From contig JAHLEZ010000004.1 of NCBI GenBank assembly GCA_020726505.1, forward strand, positions 1,488,001-1,552,000: a stretch of 64,000 nucleotides of DNA, read 5' to 3'. Of the stretch, positions 35,957-47,599 are shown piece by piece. The notes under the pieces are model-generated. The model had not been told where the DNA came from. It saw only the letters and a list, made by a program, of their open reading frames with translations, and did not search any database. This stretch comes from Leptodontidium sp. MPI-SDFR-AT-0119. Its lineage: Eukaryota > Ascomycota > Leotiomycetes > Helotiales > Leptodontidiaceae. Positions within the stretch are counted from its first letter, which is position 1, and each line of letters opens with the position of its first letter. A program made the translations under genes and the position numbers.

Positions 35957-38050
35957 TCAAACAGGATTGATTTCCACATGATGAGACTGTCCATCCTTAT
36001 CATCCAAGTCAGCCACTTGGGTTGTACGCTCGATAGAATGCTCCATGTCCATTTCCATAGCTGCTTTTTTGAAGTGGCGGGCTGGGATATTCATCGCGTA
36101 CAGCCTGTCGAGTTTTTCGAAGGAGATACCCTAATGCCATTTACTCCATTAGCGATAAGATCCTTGAGAAGAACGACAGAAGGAAGTTTAAATTAACGGA
36201 AGAAACTGACCTTTGTCTCTGGATAGAGGTACCATCCTCCCACGGCAGCGATTATCCCGGTGCCTAGGAAGATGAATCCAACTTTTCCTCCCAGGTCGCC
36301 AGCATCGGGATTGATCTGTTTGAATCCGTTAGCTTTGAGGCTGAAGAGATCGTGAACCCAAGACTTACCATGTATGGAACCGTAAACTGCATAATTAAAC
36401 CCCAGCAAGCATTCGTGATGGTGATGAGCCCTTGTGTTGCGCCACGAAGACGCATGGTTGCAATCTCGGAGGCCAGCACAAAGCCAGTGGCACCAATAGA
36501 GAGCTGATAGATGATAGCCCAAGCATAGATGAACGCGACGATTCCCCAACTAGCTTGGCTCTTATTGGGGACACAGCCCATGATACCGATCAGCAAGAGC
36601 ATCAAGCACAGGATGAACTGTGGTATGACAATCAAGAAGCGTCTGCCATAGATCTCAGTCAAGGGAAATGCCGCGGTGCTAGCAACGAGCATGACCACGT
36701 ACAGAGCGACGGAAGCGCTGAAGTAGTCCTTGATACCAATGAGCTCCAAGAAGTAGGTAGCATAGCCGATAACGAAAGTGGCACCGATCATTTGTTGTGC
36801 GCTGGCGGCAAAGATGGCCGTGAAGGTTCGCTTGCGATTGGTGGCACGGAAACATTCAGCTTCAGCATCGATGTTGATACCTAGAAATGTGCGGTCCCGT
36901 TTTGCGTCGATGTTTCCTTGAAGATCTCTCGTAAAAGCAATTTCGGCTTGCATTCGATGAAGCTCCATGTCATAGAATTCCAACTCCTTGAAGCCGTAGA
37001 TGCGTTGGAGTGATTTCCTGGCTTCGGTCTCTCTTCCTTGTCGTACGAGCCAGTAGGGCGATTCGGGGAAGAATGGCCACACGGAGGACAGAATTACTAG
37101 AAAGAGCAATATTAGTTGGAGTTCGATATTTTGTATCTTTTGGACAACCTACATGGGAAAATGTACATGGCAACTACGGGCATCCACCATTGCCTGCAGA
37201 GACGTCAGCAGAAATTCATCTCTTGTGCGAATATCCGTTACCATTTGCCTTCAATGTCACTACTCCCTCTGGATACAACAACGCTGTCTATTGTTAGCAT
37301 CTTTCTTTTAATATTTTTTCCAGGAGACATACATAGCAAACTGCCCGAAAACGATACTCGTGTTGAAGAAACAAAGGAAGAAGCCACGGAGTTCTGGGCG
37401 GCAGGTCTCGCCTATCCAGAGAGGAGCAATTGTAAACATCATCCCGATAGCAATACCTTAGATCATGATCAGTTCAAGATCCAAAAGGAACGATATGAAG
37501 CGGGCTAAATCTACATACCGTTGACGCCACGGCCTGCAAGGTGCATCCTCCAGTCTGGTGCCAACTGCTGAAGAAGAATCCCAGCAGTAGAGATGAGCGA
37601 GGCAGCGAGAATGCCCCATTTCCGACCAAACTTCTCCAGGAGAGGAGCGAATATGAACGTTGCCACCACTTCACAGGCTGGAGCGATAGAGTTCCAGGCA
37701 GAGAGGTAACGGGCCGGAATGAGATATGAGCCATCTGGTTGAAGGATACCGAATTTCTGTCGGAAAGCAGGGAGGGCGGCAAGTTGACCGCCGGCGACAA
37801 TGTCGAAACCTTGCATTATCACGCCGCTGGAGATCCAGAGAGCTTGAATCTATTCAGCAAGTGGACTGTGGAGTATATTTCAATGATCGAAAACGTACCC
37901 CAGAGGGCAAACCTTGTTTGTGTTTTGAGGATTTTCCATTTGTGGTCAGGATTGACGACCGAGTAATCGACTCTGCAGTTCCAAAAGGTTAGCAACCATG
38001 GAAGATGATATCAGATCATAACGGAAGCATTACCCATTGATCGTAGACAT
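35957..38050 (-). CDS. MFS sugar transporter, alpha-glucoside/sucrose permease-like
   Basis: This is a plasma-membrane sugar:proton symporter of the sugar-porter family. Nine exons, complement(35957..36130, 36211..36315, 36369..37096, 37153..37193, 37242..37283, 37333..37456, 37519..37842, 37899..37972, 38034..38050), keep one frame and give 542 residues with about 12 hydrophobic segments. Family motifs are present: [34 protein letters not shown] and [12 protein letters not shown]. The opening segment [20 protein letters not shown] resembles fungal maltose/alpha-glucoside permeases rather than hexose transporters. It is divergent from a cytosolic GH32 enzyme across a 918-bp promoter with three TCGCGGA sites, so a sucrose or fructo-oligosaccharide substrate is plausible. 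Substrate is inferred from family and context only. Exon 1 encodes just five full codons. Confidence 0.88.
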
Positions 38051-38968
38051 TTTGATAGCACGTTGGCTCTGGTCGATTGCCAAAGATCTGAGGCCGAGAC
38101 AGGCAGATTTCAAGAGAAGAGTATGGTGGTAGTAAAGATGATATTCTAGATGATGTTGATAATGGAACTTGAAGGAGGAGACATCGTGTCATTTATAGAC
38201 AGGTTGTATCAAGTTGACTTCTACCAGAAGAGATGCTGGGACCAAATGAGGCGCTCCACCATCACCGTGGTAAGTTCCCCGGACTGAAATCAGAAGACGG
38301 GGTTATGGGGATATGGGGTAAACCTAAAAAATCTGCCAGTGCCAGCGGCGGATATTCTAGACCAGGAGCTCTTGCAGACCAAACTGCCCAGTCATCACTT
38401 TAAGCCTTCAAGCCCACCAGACGATATATCCTTGCTGTTGGTGCAGGTCTCGCGGAATCCAGTTCATCACTCCGCTTGAAATCGCGGAGAAGCACTGTAT
38501 GCTAGGGAAATTAGCGTCGGGGAACTGCAATGCTACTCCGCGAAGGTAGGACGGGTTGACTTTTGGATCTGAAATACTCGAGATGACTAGGAAAGAGAAA
38601 GGTTTCACTATTCAGTGACGGAGAATCCAAACAATTCCGAGACTCAACGGGTTGCCAATTTTTGTTCGGGATGTTGTACTAAAAATCTATCTTTGTTTCA
38701 ACTGGCAAGCCAAGATTTCAACAGCTGTGGTCGAACTAGCCTTGTTGTCATCTGAAGCCAAATAAACATCTCTTCTTAGAGCGCAAGCCACTCAACATCT
38801 CACGCTGACTTTTGCGAAGGATTAAACTATTGACTTTGTAGCTTCGACCAGCAGGTGCATCTTGGTATCTAGATATTAAGAACTCGCCAGCGATTCTCTC
38901 CCTCCGTCTTGTCACAGGAGCCACTTGATCCATTGCCAAAGAATTGAGCTTCCTGAACAATACCAACC
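38051..38968. promoter_or_regulatory. Divergent promoter, transporter / GH32
   Basis: This 918-bp head-to-head promoter contains three TCGCGGA heptamers on either strand (38450-38456, 38482-38488, 38537-38543). The middle one forms an inverted TCCGC...GCGGA arrangement with 38471-38475. Sharing one promoter suggests co-expression of import and cleavage. Confidence 0.6.
38450..38543. promoter_or_regulatory. Cluster of three TCGCGGA sites
   Basis: Three exact copies within 94 bp, two as TCGCGGA and one as TCCGCGA, all in the transporter/GH32 promoter. CGG-containing sites suit a Zn2Cys6 regulator such as the one at 41006-43090. The factor assignment is inferred. Confidence 0.5.
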
Positions 38969-40860
38969 ATGATCTCTCCAGTTTTGACGAAAGAGGCTTC
39001 TGCCTCGAGTTCTGTATATTCACGGCCGCTGGTACATTTCACCACATCAACCTGGATAAACGATCCATGTGCTCCAGGATACGATCCTCAAACGGAAACA
39101 TATCATCTCTTCTACCAGTGTGCGTATCCTTACTCCGATGGCTATCAAATCGAAATATCCAACTAAAATAAAATTTAGGTAACCCGTATGGTTGCGAATG
39201 GGGAAACATGTCCTGGGGACATGTGACTTCCAAAGATCTTTTGAGCTGGACTTGCGGTGACAATCAACCCGTCTTGAAGCCCGACCAAAAATACGACAAG
39301 GATGGCGCGTTCACCGGATGCTTTGTTCCCCTCAACCGCCCAGGCAAGCAACTTACCGTGGTATACTCGTCGATTCAAAATCTGCCATTCTTCTGGTACG
39401 CGCCTCCCTATCCACGGGGTGCATCCGGTATAGCTCTCGCAACATCCGAAGACGGCGGCAGGACCTGGAACAAACCAGTGTGTAATCCTATTCTATCCGA
39501 AGAGCCAGACGGTGTTGCGGTGACTGGTTTTCGTGATCCGTTTCTGGCACCCTGGCCTGCACTCGACAAACTTCTCAACAGAGCCCAAGCCCAATGTCAA
39601 CTTTACGGTCTGGTTTCAGGGGGTGTGGTGGGTTCTGGGCCAACGGCATTTCTTTATGATGTCCATCCCGATGATCTCACGACTTGGAAATACCTAGGAC
39701 CGCTGGTTGATGTGGAACCTAGATTTCAGCCCTCGAAGAAATGGAGTGGGAATTACGGAGCCAACTGGGAATGTACGAACTTCCTGACACTTCAAGATGC
39801 GTCTGCGTCACGACATTTCCTGATTATGGGCGCTGAGGGAGATGTTGAAAGAGACCATGTGAAGAGCTACCCGCTTCCTGATTCCTTTCCGGCCCGGACT
39901 GTAAGGGCTCAATTGTGGATGTCTGGGGATCTTGTCAGAAAGGAAGATGGCGTGAGGTTTCAGTACCAGTACGGAGGTTACTTGGACTACGGCTCGTACT
40001 ATGCGGCGAATTCATTTCTAGATCCTAAATCTGGTCGCCAGATCGTGCATGGATGGATTCCAGAGGAGGATATACCACTCGAACGGGCCCGAGAGAAGGG
40101 CTGGAATGGGGCATTGGCAATTCCACGCGAGGTTTTCCTCCTCACCATACCGTCGGTTGTTAAAGCACTGCACAGCCCTCTTTCCGAAATATGTTGCGTC
40201 GAATTTCAGTCACAATCGGATAGCTCAATAAGCCTGCACACATTGGGGGTAAGACCAATCTTCGAGGTAGAGTCCTGGCGCAAAGGGTGTCACCAGTATC
40301 AACAGATGAGAACTCCATTACTACTCCCTCAACCATCTGGCAAGAAGCGCAACTTATTCTCCACAACAACGCCCTCCTGGGAACTAGAAGCTACCGTCTC
40401 ATTTCGACCAGGATGTGAGGCTGTCGGCTTCCACATAAGGCATAACGAAGACCTTTCCATCCGCACAACCATTACCTTTTCCCTAACGAACGAAACAATC
40501 ACCGTCGACCGAGGAGCTTCTACGATTTCTTCTGACATGAACAAATGTTCTGAATCCGGTTCCTTTACACTTTTCACGACTTCGCAGTCCTCTGATGTGG
40601 ACCATGAAGTGCCGGAAGAGACACAGGAGAAGCTCCATCTGAGAATTTTCTCGGACGCGGATGTGCTTGAAGTCTTTGCCAACGATCGATTTGCTCTGGC
40701 GACTATGGTATATTCAGACCAGTATGATGGTTTTCATGGTGGGATCTCTGCGTTTGCTTCTGGAGGTGATGAAAGTGCGAGGTTTGAGAGCATCATGGTT
40801 TGGGATGGTTTGAATGGGATGAAGTCGGTGTTTACCAATGAGGAAGATCTCAACAAGTAG
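38969..40860 (+). CDS. GH32 beta-fructofuranosidase, probably intracellular
   Basis: The enzyme hydrolyses terminal beta-fructosyl bonds in sucrose, inulin- or levan-type sugars. Two exons, join(38969..39119, 39179..40860), give 610 residues. The intron has donor GTGCGT and rejoins the conserved YHLFYQCNPYG block. All three GH32 landmarks are present: the nucleophile motif WINDPCAPGYD (Asp32), the transition-state Asp170 in FRDPF, and acid/base Glu248 in WECTNF. The C-terminal beta-sandwich module carries LHLRIFSDADVLEVFANDR. The nucleophile motif differs from the common WMNDPNG. There is no signal peptide in the first 30 residues, so cytosolic action on an imported sugar is likely. The neighbouring transporter supports this. 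Exact specificity (invertase or fructan exo-hydrolase) cannot be read from sequence. Confidence 0.92.
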
Positions 40861-41005
40861 CTTGTAATTAGCGAATGAATCAGATAATCAGGTGTTCTTC
40901 CATTATTTCATGGAAGCATGTTTGCTCATTGGTATTATAGATCTCTCAATTTAATGATTCCTTCCATTTTGCTCTTGTTGTGCCAGTGTCCATCACAGAA
41001 CATTG

Positions 41006-43090
41006 TCACATATGACCAGCGATGTTGTATCCGCTACTGAGCATAGGACTTCCCTCCTCTACTCTCTGTTTCAAAGTATTGGCGAAGAGATTCAAAGATG
41101 GACTTATCCCGATCATAGATCGATTGACACTGCTCGTCAAAGCAAAACACTGTCTCAGCCTGTCGTTATCAACAGACCGTGTGAGGCCAGGCACAGACGC
41201 ACCCTTCATAGCCGCCATTGTCGTCATGAAAATGCTCGCAAAAAGAGTCCACCTGTTGACTACACATTCGTTGAACGCAGCCAGAATCCTCGGGATGAGT
41301 TGGATGTATGCCGCGAAAAATCGATGGCAGTGGTCCTGAAGTTGGTTGGTGATGGCTGCATCTTCCGTAGCTTGATACACGGCAGGCCAATATATCGAGA
41401 TCTTGCAGCAGTAGTACTGAACACATAGGAAATTGCTAAGTGGACATGGCGTTGGAAAGAAAATGCTAGGCGATAGCACGTCCGAAGATTGGGGGATCTC
41501 ATCATCCATCCTGAATTTGATGATCTCTGGGAGATACTCATACCATTCATTCAACTGCAGTTCAAGCTCAAGAGCAATACTGGGAGCGTATGTCAGATTC
41601 CCCTCTTCCGTCTTACGGATGGCGGTGTTGCAGCGATGGAGCATTCGTCTCATGGCGATCTCGGCGAGGAAGTACGACTGCACTTTGTCGCTGCCGAGAC
41701 TCGTTACAGACAGAACACTGGCCGGCGAGGTGGAAGCATCTATCGATGGCCAGACCTCCTGATCAAAATGCCACGTCCTGCGGCTATCTGGGAGTGCCAT
41801 TTCGTCATCGAGTGCCCAAATTCCGCTTTGTGCGACGTCGAATTGAACACTAAGCTCACTTTTTAGAAAGTCAATGTATGGAATCTGGAACGCATCTAAA
41901 GGAATGTTTCGGACCTTTCAAGTAGTAGAACTGCCCAATATGCTCGTTTGAGGCGTTCGTGGGCCTCGATGTCATTTTCATCTAGGCTATTGATATCAGA
42001 TCATCCGAAACGTTGAAGTGCAAGAAGGTAGCCTTACTGTCTCAACATATTTTGTATTTTGAAGGAAGCAATCAAGCAATAATCATGAGCATGACAGGGC
42101 CTGGAAAGACAGCAATAGTATATACTCAGCAGTATCAAACTCTGCACACTTTCTAAACTCTCGTCAGTAAGAACAATCGGCAATGATGCCAATGCAGCTT
42201 CGAAATATGGGATGTGGGTAGGCTCAGCCTGAGTCCCATCCATGGACGGAGCGTACTGAGCCACAAGGCCAATGGTTGCAACTAGAAGAGTGACGCATGT
42301 CTCTGGGGATGGTGACAGAGGCCCCGATATGATACGGAAGTACTGATCTGAAAAGTCGGGGCGAAAAATCGGATACCAAACGTGAACATGTTCAGAGAAA
42401 GATGCCAAAGCTCTGCACAGAACATCCATCTAATCAGCCGCTGTTCTTCGAAGATTTTGCCTTGATGTCTCACTTACGATAGAGCTTGTTGATGAGCCAC
42501 CATGTACAATCTCGAGGTGAGCGCTCCGGGTCTGGGCAATGCCATTCTTTCGAGTCGCACTAGCTCTCGGGCGAAACCCGCATCAAGTCCCAAGATACTC
42601 ATAACACGCTGGGTTCCAAGAAGCTTGAAGGGCGTCTTTTCTTCCTCGTTAATGTCCTGCCTCTTGGCTCGCGTAAATCCATTTGTTTGTGGATAGTGCT
42701 GTGATGATGGCTGACACAGGATCTCGTTCATGCAATCGAGACGTTGGTTGATTTCATCCAGCTTGCGCTCAATGCTAAGACGGTTCTGTTCAGCCCAGTC
42801 GTAACTTAACCGCTGATTCCGAGTAAATGAAAAGTGCAATTGAGTATCTGGTCTAGAACGAAACAAGCTTACCCAGTCGCTTGGGGCTCAGGCTCCTTCT
42901 CATATTGACAGTCGAGACCACGAGAGTGACAGAACGAGCATGCTGGTCTTTGACGGCCGCAACGGGTCCTTCGTGATCGGCAAGTATTGCATGAGATGGG
43001 TCTGTTCCGCTTTCTCTTCGCTGAAGTTGGAGGGGCTTGCTGCGGGGAAGCTGACCTGCTCGGACTGGCAGGGGAGATGGTGTTCTGCAT
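41006..43090 (-). CDS. Zn2Cys6 fungal transcription factor
   Basis: This is a nuclear binuclear-zinc-cluster regulator. Five exons, complement(41006..41858, 41915..41986, 42038..42412, 42478..42804, 42873..43090), give 614 residues. The DNA-binding cluster CX2CX6CX6CX2CX6C is at Cys34, 37, 44, 51, 54 and 61, preceded by basic KRKRNR. A coiled-coil linker follows (RKLDEINQRLDCMNEIL, about residue 85-110). The middle and C-terminal parts form the fungal-specific regulatory domain, with HVHVWYPIF and LLLESELSVQFD. Acceptors for introns 1 and 2 were chosen because they are the ones that restore frame. It is divergent from the GH172 gene across a promoter with five TCGCGGA sites, which fits autoregulation and control of the local sugar genes (inference). 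Confidence 0.88.
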
Positions 43091-43877
43091 TTTCTGTTGG
43101 TATTGTATGATATTTTCTCGCCGGCTGTGTAGTTACTCCGTCCGATGAAAGAGAGGCCTTTCTGAGATCCGTCGCGGAAAGAGGACGAGGGTTTGTCTGT
43201 GTACAGTATGTCGCGGAGAGATGAGAAGAGAGCGACGGAAGTGGTGGATTGGTACTATTAAGTGTTGTCGAGCGACTCCTTCCCGTCGCGGAGCCATCGT
43301 TCTCGGCCGCGAAAGTGGCGCATTGCATGCCTCTATTGGTTTAACAGGCTAGACTGGGCTTGTAGAATGGCTGGAGACAGTTGTTACTAAACCCGAGCCA
43401 ATAGTGTCACCAGTTATAGTCGCTTGCAAAGCAGCGCAACAACACTACTCTCCGCGAAATGGCATACGCATTTGCACCTGGTTACCTCAGACATTTCTCC
43501 AGCTTTAACGCAATGGAAAGCAAGAAAGCGAAAAGACAAATGGAGCGACTAACCAAGCAATTGGCACAAATCTCCGCGAAAGGCATCACCTGCAGGTAGG
43601 GAGATAAGTAGGGCCTGTAGCTCAAGTAGTCGTAAGAGCAATGATCCGCATTCCTCCAACACAGCTCAAAGTATAATAGTTTCTCACTGCCCTCACTTGC
43701 CATTCTCCCTACTCGCATTGCAAGGTACTCTTTCTTCATTGCAGTTGGCTGAATCCACAATTGAACCTCACATTTCTCGCAGATTCAAGTTTGACTCTTT
43801 TCAACTTGTACGTCCAGTCCACTCCTCGCAGTAGTCGATTTCCTTGCCCGAAATTCTCAACAGGTCGAGATCTAGAC
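43091..43877. promoter_or_regulatory. Divergent promoter, Zn2Cys6 factor / GH172
   Basis: This 787-bp head-to-head promoter is packed with the TCGCGGA heptamer (five exact copies) and one near copy GCCGCGA at 43306-43312. A partly tRNA-like stretch at 43611 lacks a T-arm and is not called. Confidence 0.6.
43172..43579. promoter_or_regulatory. Cluster of five TCGCGGA sites
   Basis: Exact copies are at 43172-43178, 43211-43217 and 43286-43292 (TCGCGGA) and at 43451-43457 and 43573-43579 (TCCGCGA). The first three point one way and the last two the other way, matching the two diverging genes. The same heptamer clusters in the transporter/GH32 promoter. Confidence 0.55.
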
Positions 43878-45376
43878 ATGTCTACTTCCTCGTTCCTAGA
43901 CGGCGACTTGATGTCCGCAGCTGCCCAGCGTAAGACTGCTCGTACTGCACGAATTTCCAGCTGGGATCAATCCGGATTGAACGAAGATGCCTTCGTAGTT
44001 CTACCAGGCGAGACAGCTGTCCTGGCCGACATCGAAGGTCCAGGAAAGCTTACACATCTGTGGTTTGTGCAAACGTGCCGCCGCATCCTTGTAAGTTGTT
44101 CAAGAAATGGCCAAATTTCCCATATCGACAGTTTCAGGATTACTTTTCTCCCGGAAGTGCTGCGAAGACAACTGGATATGAATGATTGCTGACTTTCCGA
44201 CCTTCGCAGGGACCCGGTCTTATCCCTTACTCGAAATCTGGCGTGGCTATGATGGAGATCCATAACGCGTTGGGGTTGAACTATGAGGACAGCGATCCCG
44301 ATTACTATCGCAAGGTGATCATCAAGATGTTCTGGGATGATTCGGAGACTCCCAATGTCATAGCTCCAATTGGCGATTTCTTTTGCCTGGGCCACTCAAT
44401 GGCAGCGAACTTCCAATCCATGCCCTTCACCGTGTCCGTCAAGCCATCTGAGGAGAAGAAGTTTGGCGGCGCCGCAGCTTTTAACTGCTACCTTCCAATG
44501 CCATTCAACAAGCGTGCTCGGGTTGAGATAGAGAATCAAGGCGAAGATGCCTATTTTCAATATTTTTACATCGATTACGAGCTTCGCCCAGCCCCTTTCG
44601 ACCCGTCAGAGATCCTCTACTTCCACGCTCACTGGCGACGAGAAAATCCTACCAACGGCTGGGCACCAGATAACATGCAAACCAACAGCTTGGAGACCCA
44701 AGTACCCAATCTGGACGGAAAGAATAACTACACCATCCTCGAGACGACTGGATCCGGAACATATATCGGGTGCAACCACTCGGTGTTGCATCATCAAGGA
44801 ACGTGGTGGGGCGAAGGAGACGACATGATATTCATCGACGACGACAAGTGGCCTCCAAGCATGCACGGAACGGGCGGGGAGGATTACTTCACGCAAGGAT
44901 GGGGCATGCAGAAGAACGCCTACCCCTTCTGCGGAACTATCATCCATGAAGAGGATGTACCGGGCTACCAGGTATCCTACCGATGGCATCTGCCAGATCC
45001 AGTCCGCTTCAACTCCAAAATTAGGGTCACTCTGGAACACGGGCATGCGAATCATCTCAGGGATGACTGGGCATCTACTGCGTACTGGTATCAGACATTG
45101 CCTGGTCCAGCATTGGCCATACCGCCCGTGACAGCTCGGCTTCCGAACAGGCCTCAAGTCAAACCGCCCCCTTCCTATGATGGGAAGTCAGGTGTGAACG
45201 TCTTGACGGACCTTCAGAAGCAAAATATCAAGCAGCGGGATGACCGGATGAAAGAGTTTGTGGATGATCGGAATAAGTGGTTGGAGAGGAGGGCAGCTGC
45301 GAGCAGAGAAAGGGCTAAAAGTAATGTTGAACTTGCGAAAGATATCAGGAAGAGATTCTTTGAAAGCTTGAAGTGA
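43878..45376 (+). CDS. DUF2961 / GH172 family protein, candidate alpha-D-fructofuranosidase
   Basis: Two exons, join(43878..44090, 44210..45376), give 459 residues. The N-terminus SSWDQSGLNEDAFVVLPGET, the core FHAHWRRENP and the motifs WWGEGDDMIFID (Glu273) and HGTGGEDYF (Glu295) mark DUF2961, now glycoside hydrolase family 172. From memory, the characterised bacterial member acts on alpha-fructosides and difructose dianhydride I through two glutamates about 21 residues apart; the two here are 22 apart. No signal peptide is seen, so it should act in the cytosol. The C-terminus is a basic/charged helix (about 395-459). Its setting with GH32, transporter and regulator supports a role in fructoside breakdown. 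GH172 also has other activities such as arabinofuranosidase, so specificity is inferred. Confidence 0.85.
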
Positions 45377-46291
45377 TTTGTAGCTGTTCATTGCGAGGTC
45401 TTTGTAGGACATCAGATTTGAGTTTCTCTTACATTGCTAGTAGCCAATTTAAAAAAATTGTGTTCCAGTCGAGAAGTTCCCAATTTACCCCTGCCGTCCT
45501 ACTCCAGCCCATTCTCCAGTGCTATCTGAAATGTCCAAAGATCTATGGATCCTCTCGTCTTGTTGACAATAACTTTTATGGAGCGGACGTTCCCTGCTTA
45601 CACGCGAGCCCCTTTCCTGCATAGTTTTTGAGCTGTCCCATAAGGTTTATCTATAGAATCAGCTAGTTCGAAGGCCCATGGATCTACAATGTTCTTCAAA
45701 ACAAAACTATTAATTGCGGCTCACACAGGCTGTTGAGACCTACAGAACCTGGCATAACCGAGGAAAAAGACCAACTCGCGAGCTTATTGATATAGCTCAA
45801 AGGCGCATCTGATGCCCGAAAAAACGCTAGATTATCTTGAATGAAGTTGAATCATAGCCTGAATTTAGCCATAATTAGTAAATCCTGCTTGATCATCAAA
45901 AAAAAAAAAAATTATGCTAATTAGTTGATCTAGGACCGTCTCAGATGAAGTGATGCCGAAGCATGTGGTGAATAGTGATCGCTGATATGAAGCTAAGCGA
46001 GACCCCTTTTTATGAACCCGCTTGGAGACCTTTCTCCGAAGTTCAAGGATACCTGGTTAAGATCAAGATGTGGGTGTGGGTTTGTATTTGCTGTTGTGGC
46101 TAGGTGATGGGAGGGGATAGGGGATTATTGAGATGAATGTCAAGTATATCCCTTGAGACCGCCTGTGCCCACTGGACAAAAGCCGTGAAGAGGAGTACGA
46201 GCAGTCAATCCAATTGAGAAGATGTTCAAATAGAAAAATATATTATATATAGATCTAACTATCCATCGTCAACGCCAATGTCAGCAGACGC
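45377..46291. other. Convergent intergenic region
   Basis: This 0.9 kb lies between the GH172 and acetate kinase 3' ends. It is AT-rich and carries an A14-type run near 45897-45911. No gene is seen. Confidence 0.45.
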
Positions 46292-47599
46292 TCAATTAAA
46301 CAACTTATCATCCACAGAACAGAATCTCGCCATCTCAAACTGCTCATCAGTCTGACACACCAGAAGCTTATGCCTCGCGCCCTCTTTACCCACACTCTGC
46401 ACCACATCCTTAATCGAATTCTTATTCGCCTCTGAATCGATCTCAAAGCCCAAACAAGCCGTTTCCTCAGCAACTCGTCGTCTCAGCAGATCGCTCTTCT
46501 CACCAATACCTCCAGCAAAGACCAATGCGTCGACTTTCCCATTGAGAATCACATAGTAGCCACCGATATAGTTGAGAATTCTGTCGAGGAAAATATCGAA
46601 GGCAAGTTTCATCTTGGGGTCGTCGGATGCGGCGATAGTACCGAAGTTCGTGGTTCCGGTTAGGGCTTTCCAGCCTGATTCCTTGTTGAGGATTTCTTCT
46701 GCGCGGGAGATGTGGAGGTCGGCCGTGGAGTTCGGAGAGAGCTTTCCTACGTCTGATGCGTAGTGGAAGACAAGACTGGAAAAAACCATTAACTTGGAAC
46801 GATATCAGGTGTAAGTGCAAGAGTAGACATACCTTGGATCAACACTTCCACTTCTCGTCGCACCAGGCAAGCCAGCCAAAGGTGTCAGGCCCATACTCGT
46901 ATCGTAACTCTTCCCGTTCTTCACCGCACACGCACTAGCTCCACTTCCCAGATGTAGCACGATCAGATTCGTCTCACTCTCTTTCTTCTCTAAGTATTGC
47001 GCCACACTTCTTGTGATGAACGAGTAACTAATACCATGGAACCCATACTTCCGCAGCTTATTCTTCTTCGCTATCTCCTGATTGATAGGATATGTCCTGA
47101 TATGCTCCGGTATCGTCTGATGGAACTCGCTATCGAAGACCGCCACATTCCGCGTCTTGGGCATCTCCTGGATACAATACTTAACGATTTCGAGTGCAGA
47201 AGCATTATGGAGAGGTGCCAGGTCGGTCAGAGCTTCAAGCTTATGGTAAGTCTCCTCATTGATGATCTGCGGCGTTTCGAAATCCCCACCATGGACAACG
47301 CGATGGCAGACGATAGCGATATCGTCCTGTTTCGAGATATGCGAGAACTCCGAGTCGTCGATCAACATGTCCAGCATATATTTGAAGGCATCCTTCTGAG
47401 TCGAGATCTTCTCTTCGAGTTTCTGGTCTTTGCATATCGATTGCAAACCGCGGGTGTATTTGAGTTGGGGAGGAGGAGAAGTTAGGCCGTCGATTTGAGT
47501 TTCTGCTAGCTCTTTCGGTTCTTCTCCTGACGATGCTGTGTAAACAGAGATCTTGACTGAGCTGGAGCCGGCATTGATGGAGAGGATTATTTTGGACAT
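46292..47599 (-). CDS. ACK1: Acetate kinase
   Basis: The enzyme interconverts acetyl phosphate plus ADP with acetate plus ATP. Two exons, complement(46292..46775, 46833..47599), give 416 residues, the normal length. The N-terminal phosphate motif NAGSSSVK (9-16), CHRVVHGGD, FDSEFHQTIP, KYGFHGISY, LHLGSGASACAV and DTSMGLTPLAGLPGATRSGS are all present. Splicing creates the expected DPSLVFHY, replacing the read-through. The C-terminal part has VFAGGIGEKSDLLR. It is head to head with phosphoketolase, its usual metabolic partner in fungi (the Xfp-Ack pathway), across a 987-bp promoter. No organelle signal is apparent, so a cytosolic location is likely. Confidence 0.95.

Noticed and set aside
43611..43680. 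tRNA-like start GGGCCTGTAGCTCAAG with a possible D-arm
   Set aside because: No anticodon stem or T-arm follows, so it cannot fold as a tRNA; it lies in the regulator/GH172 promoter.
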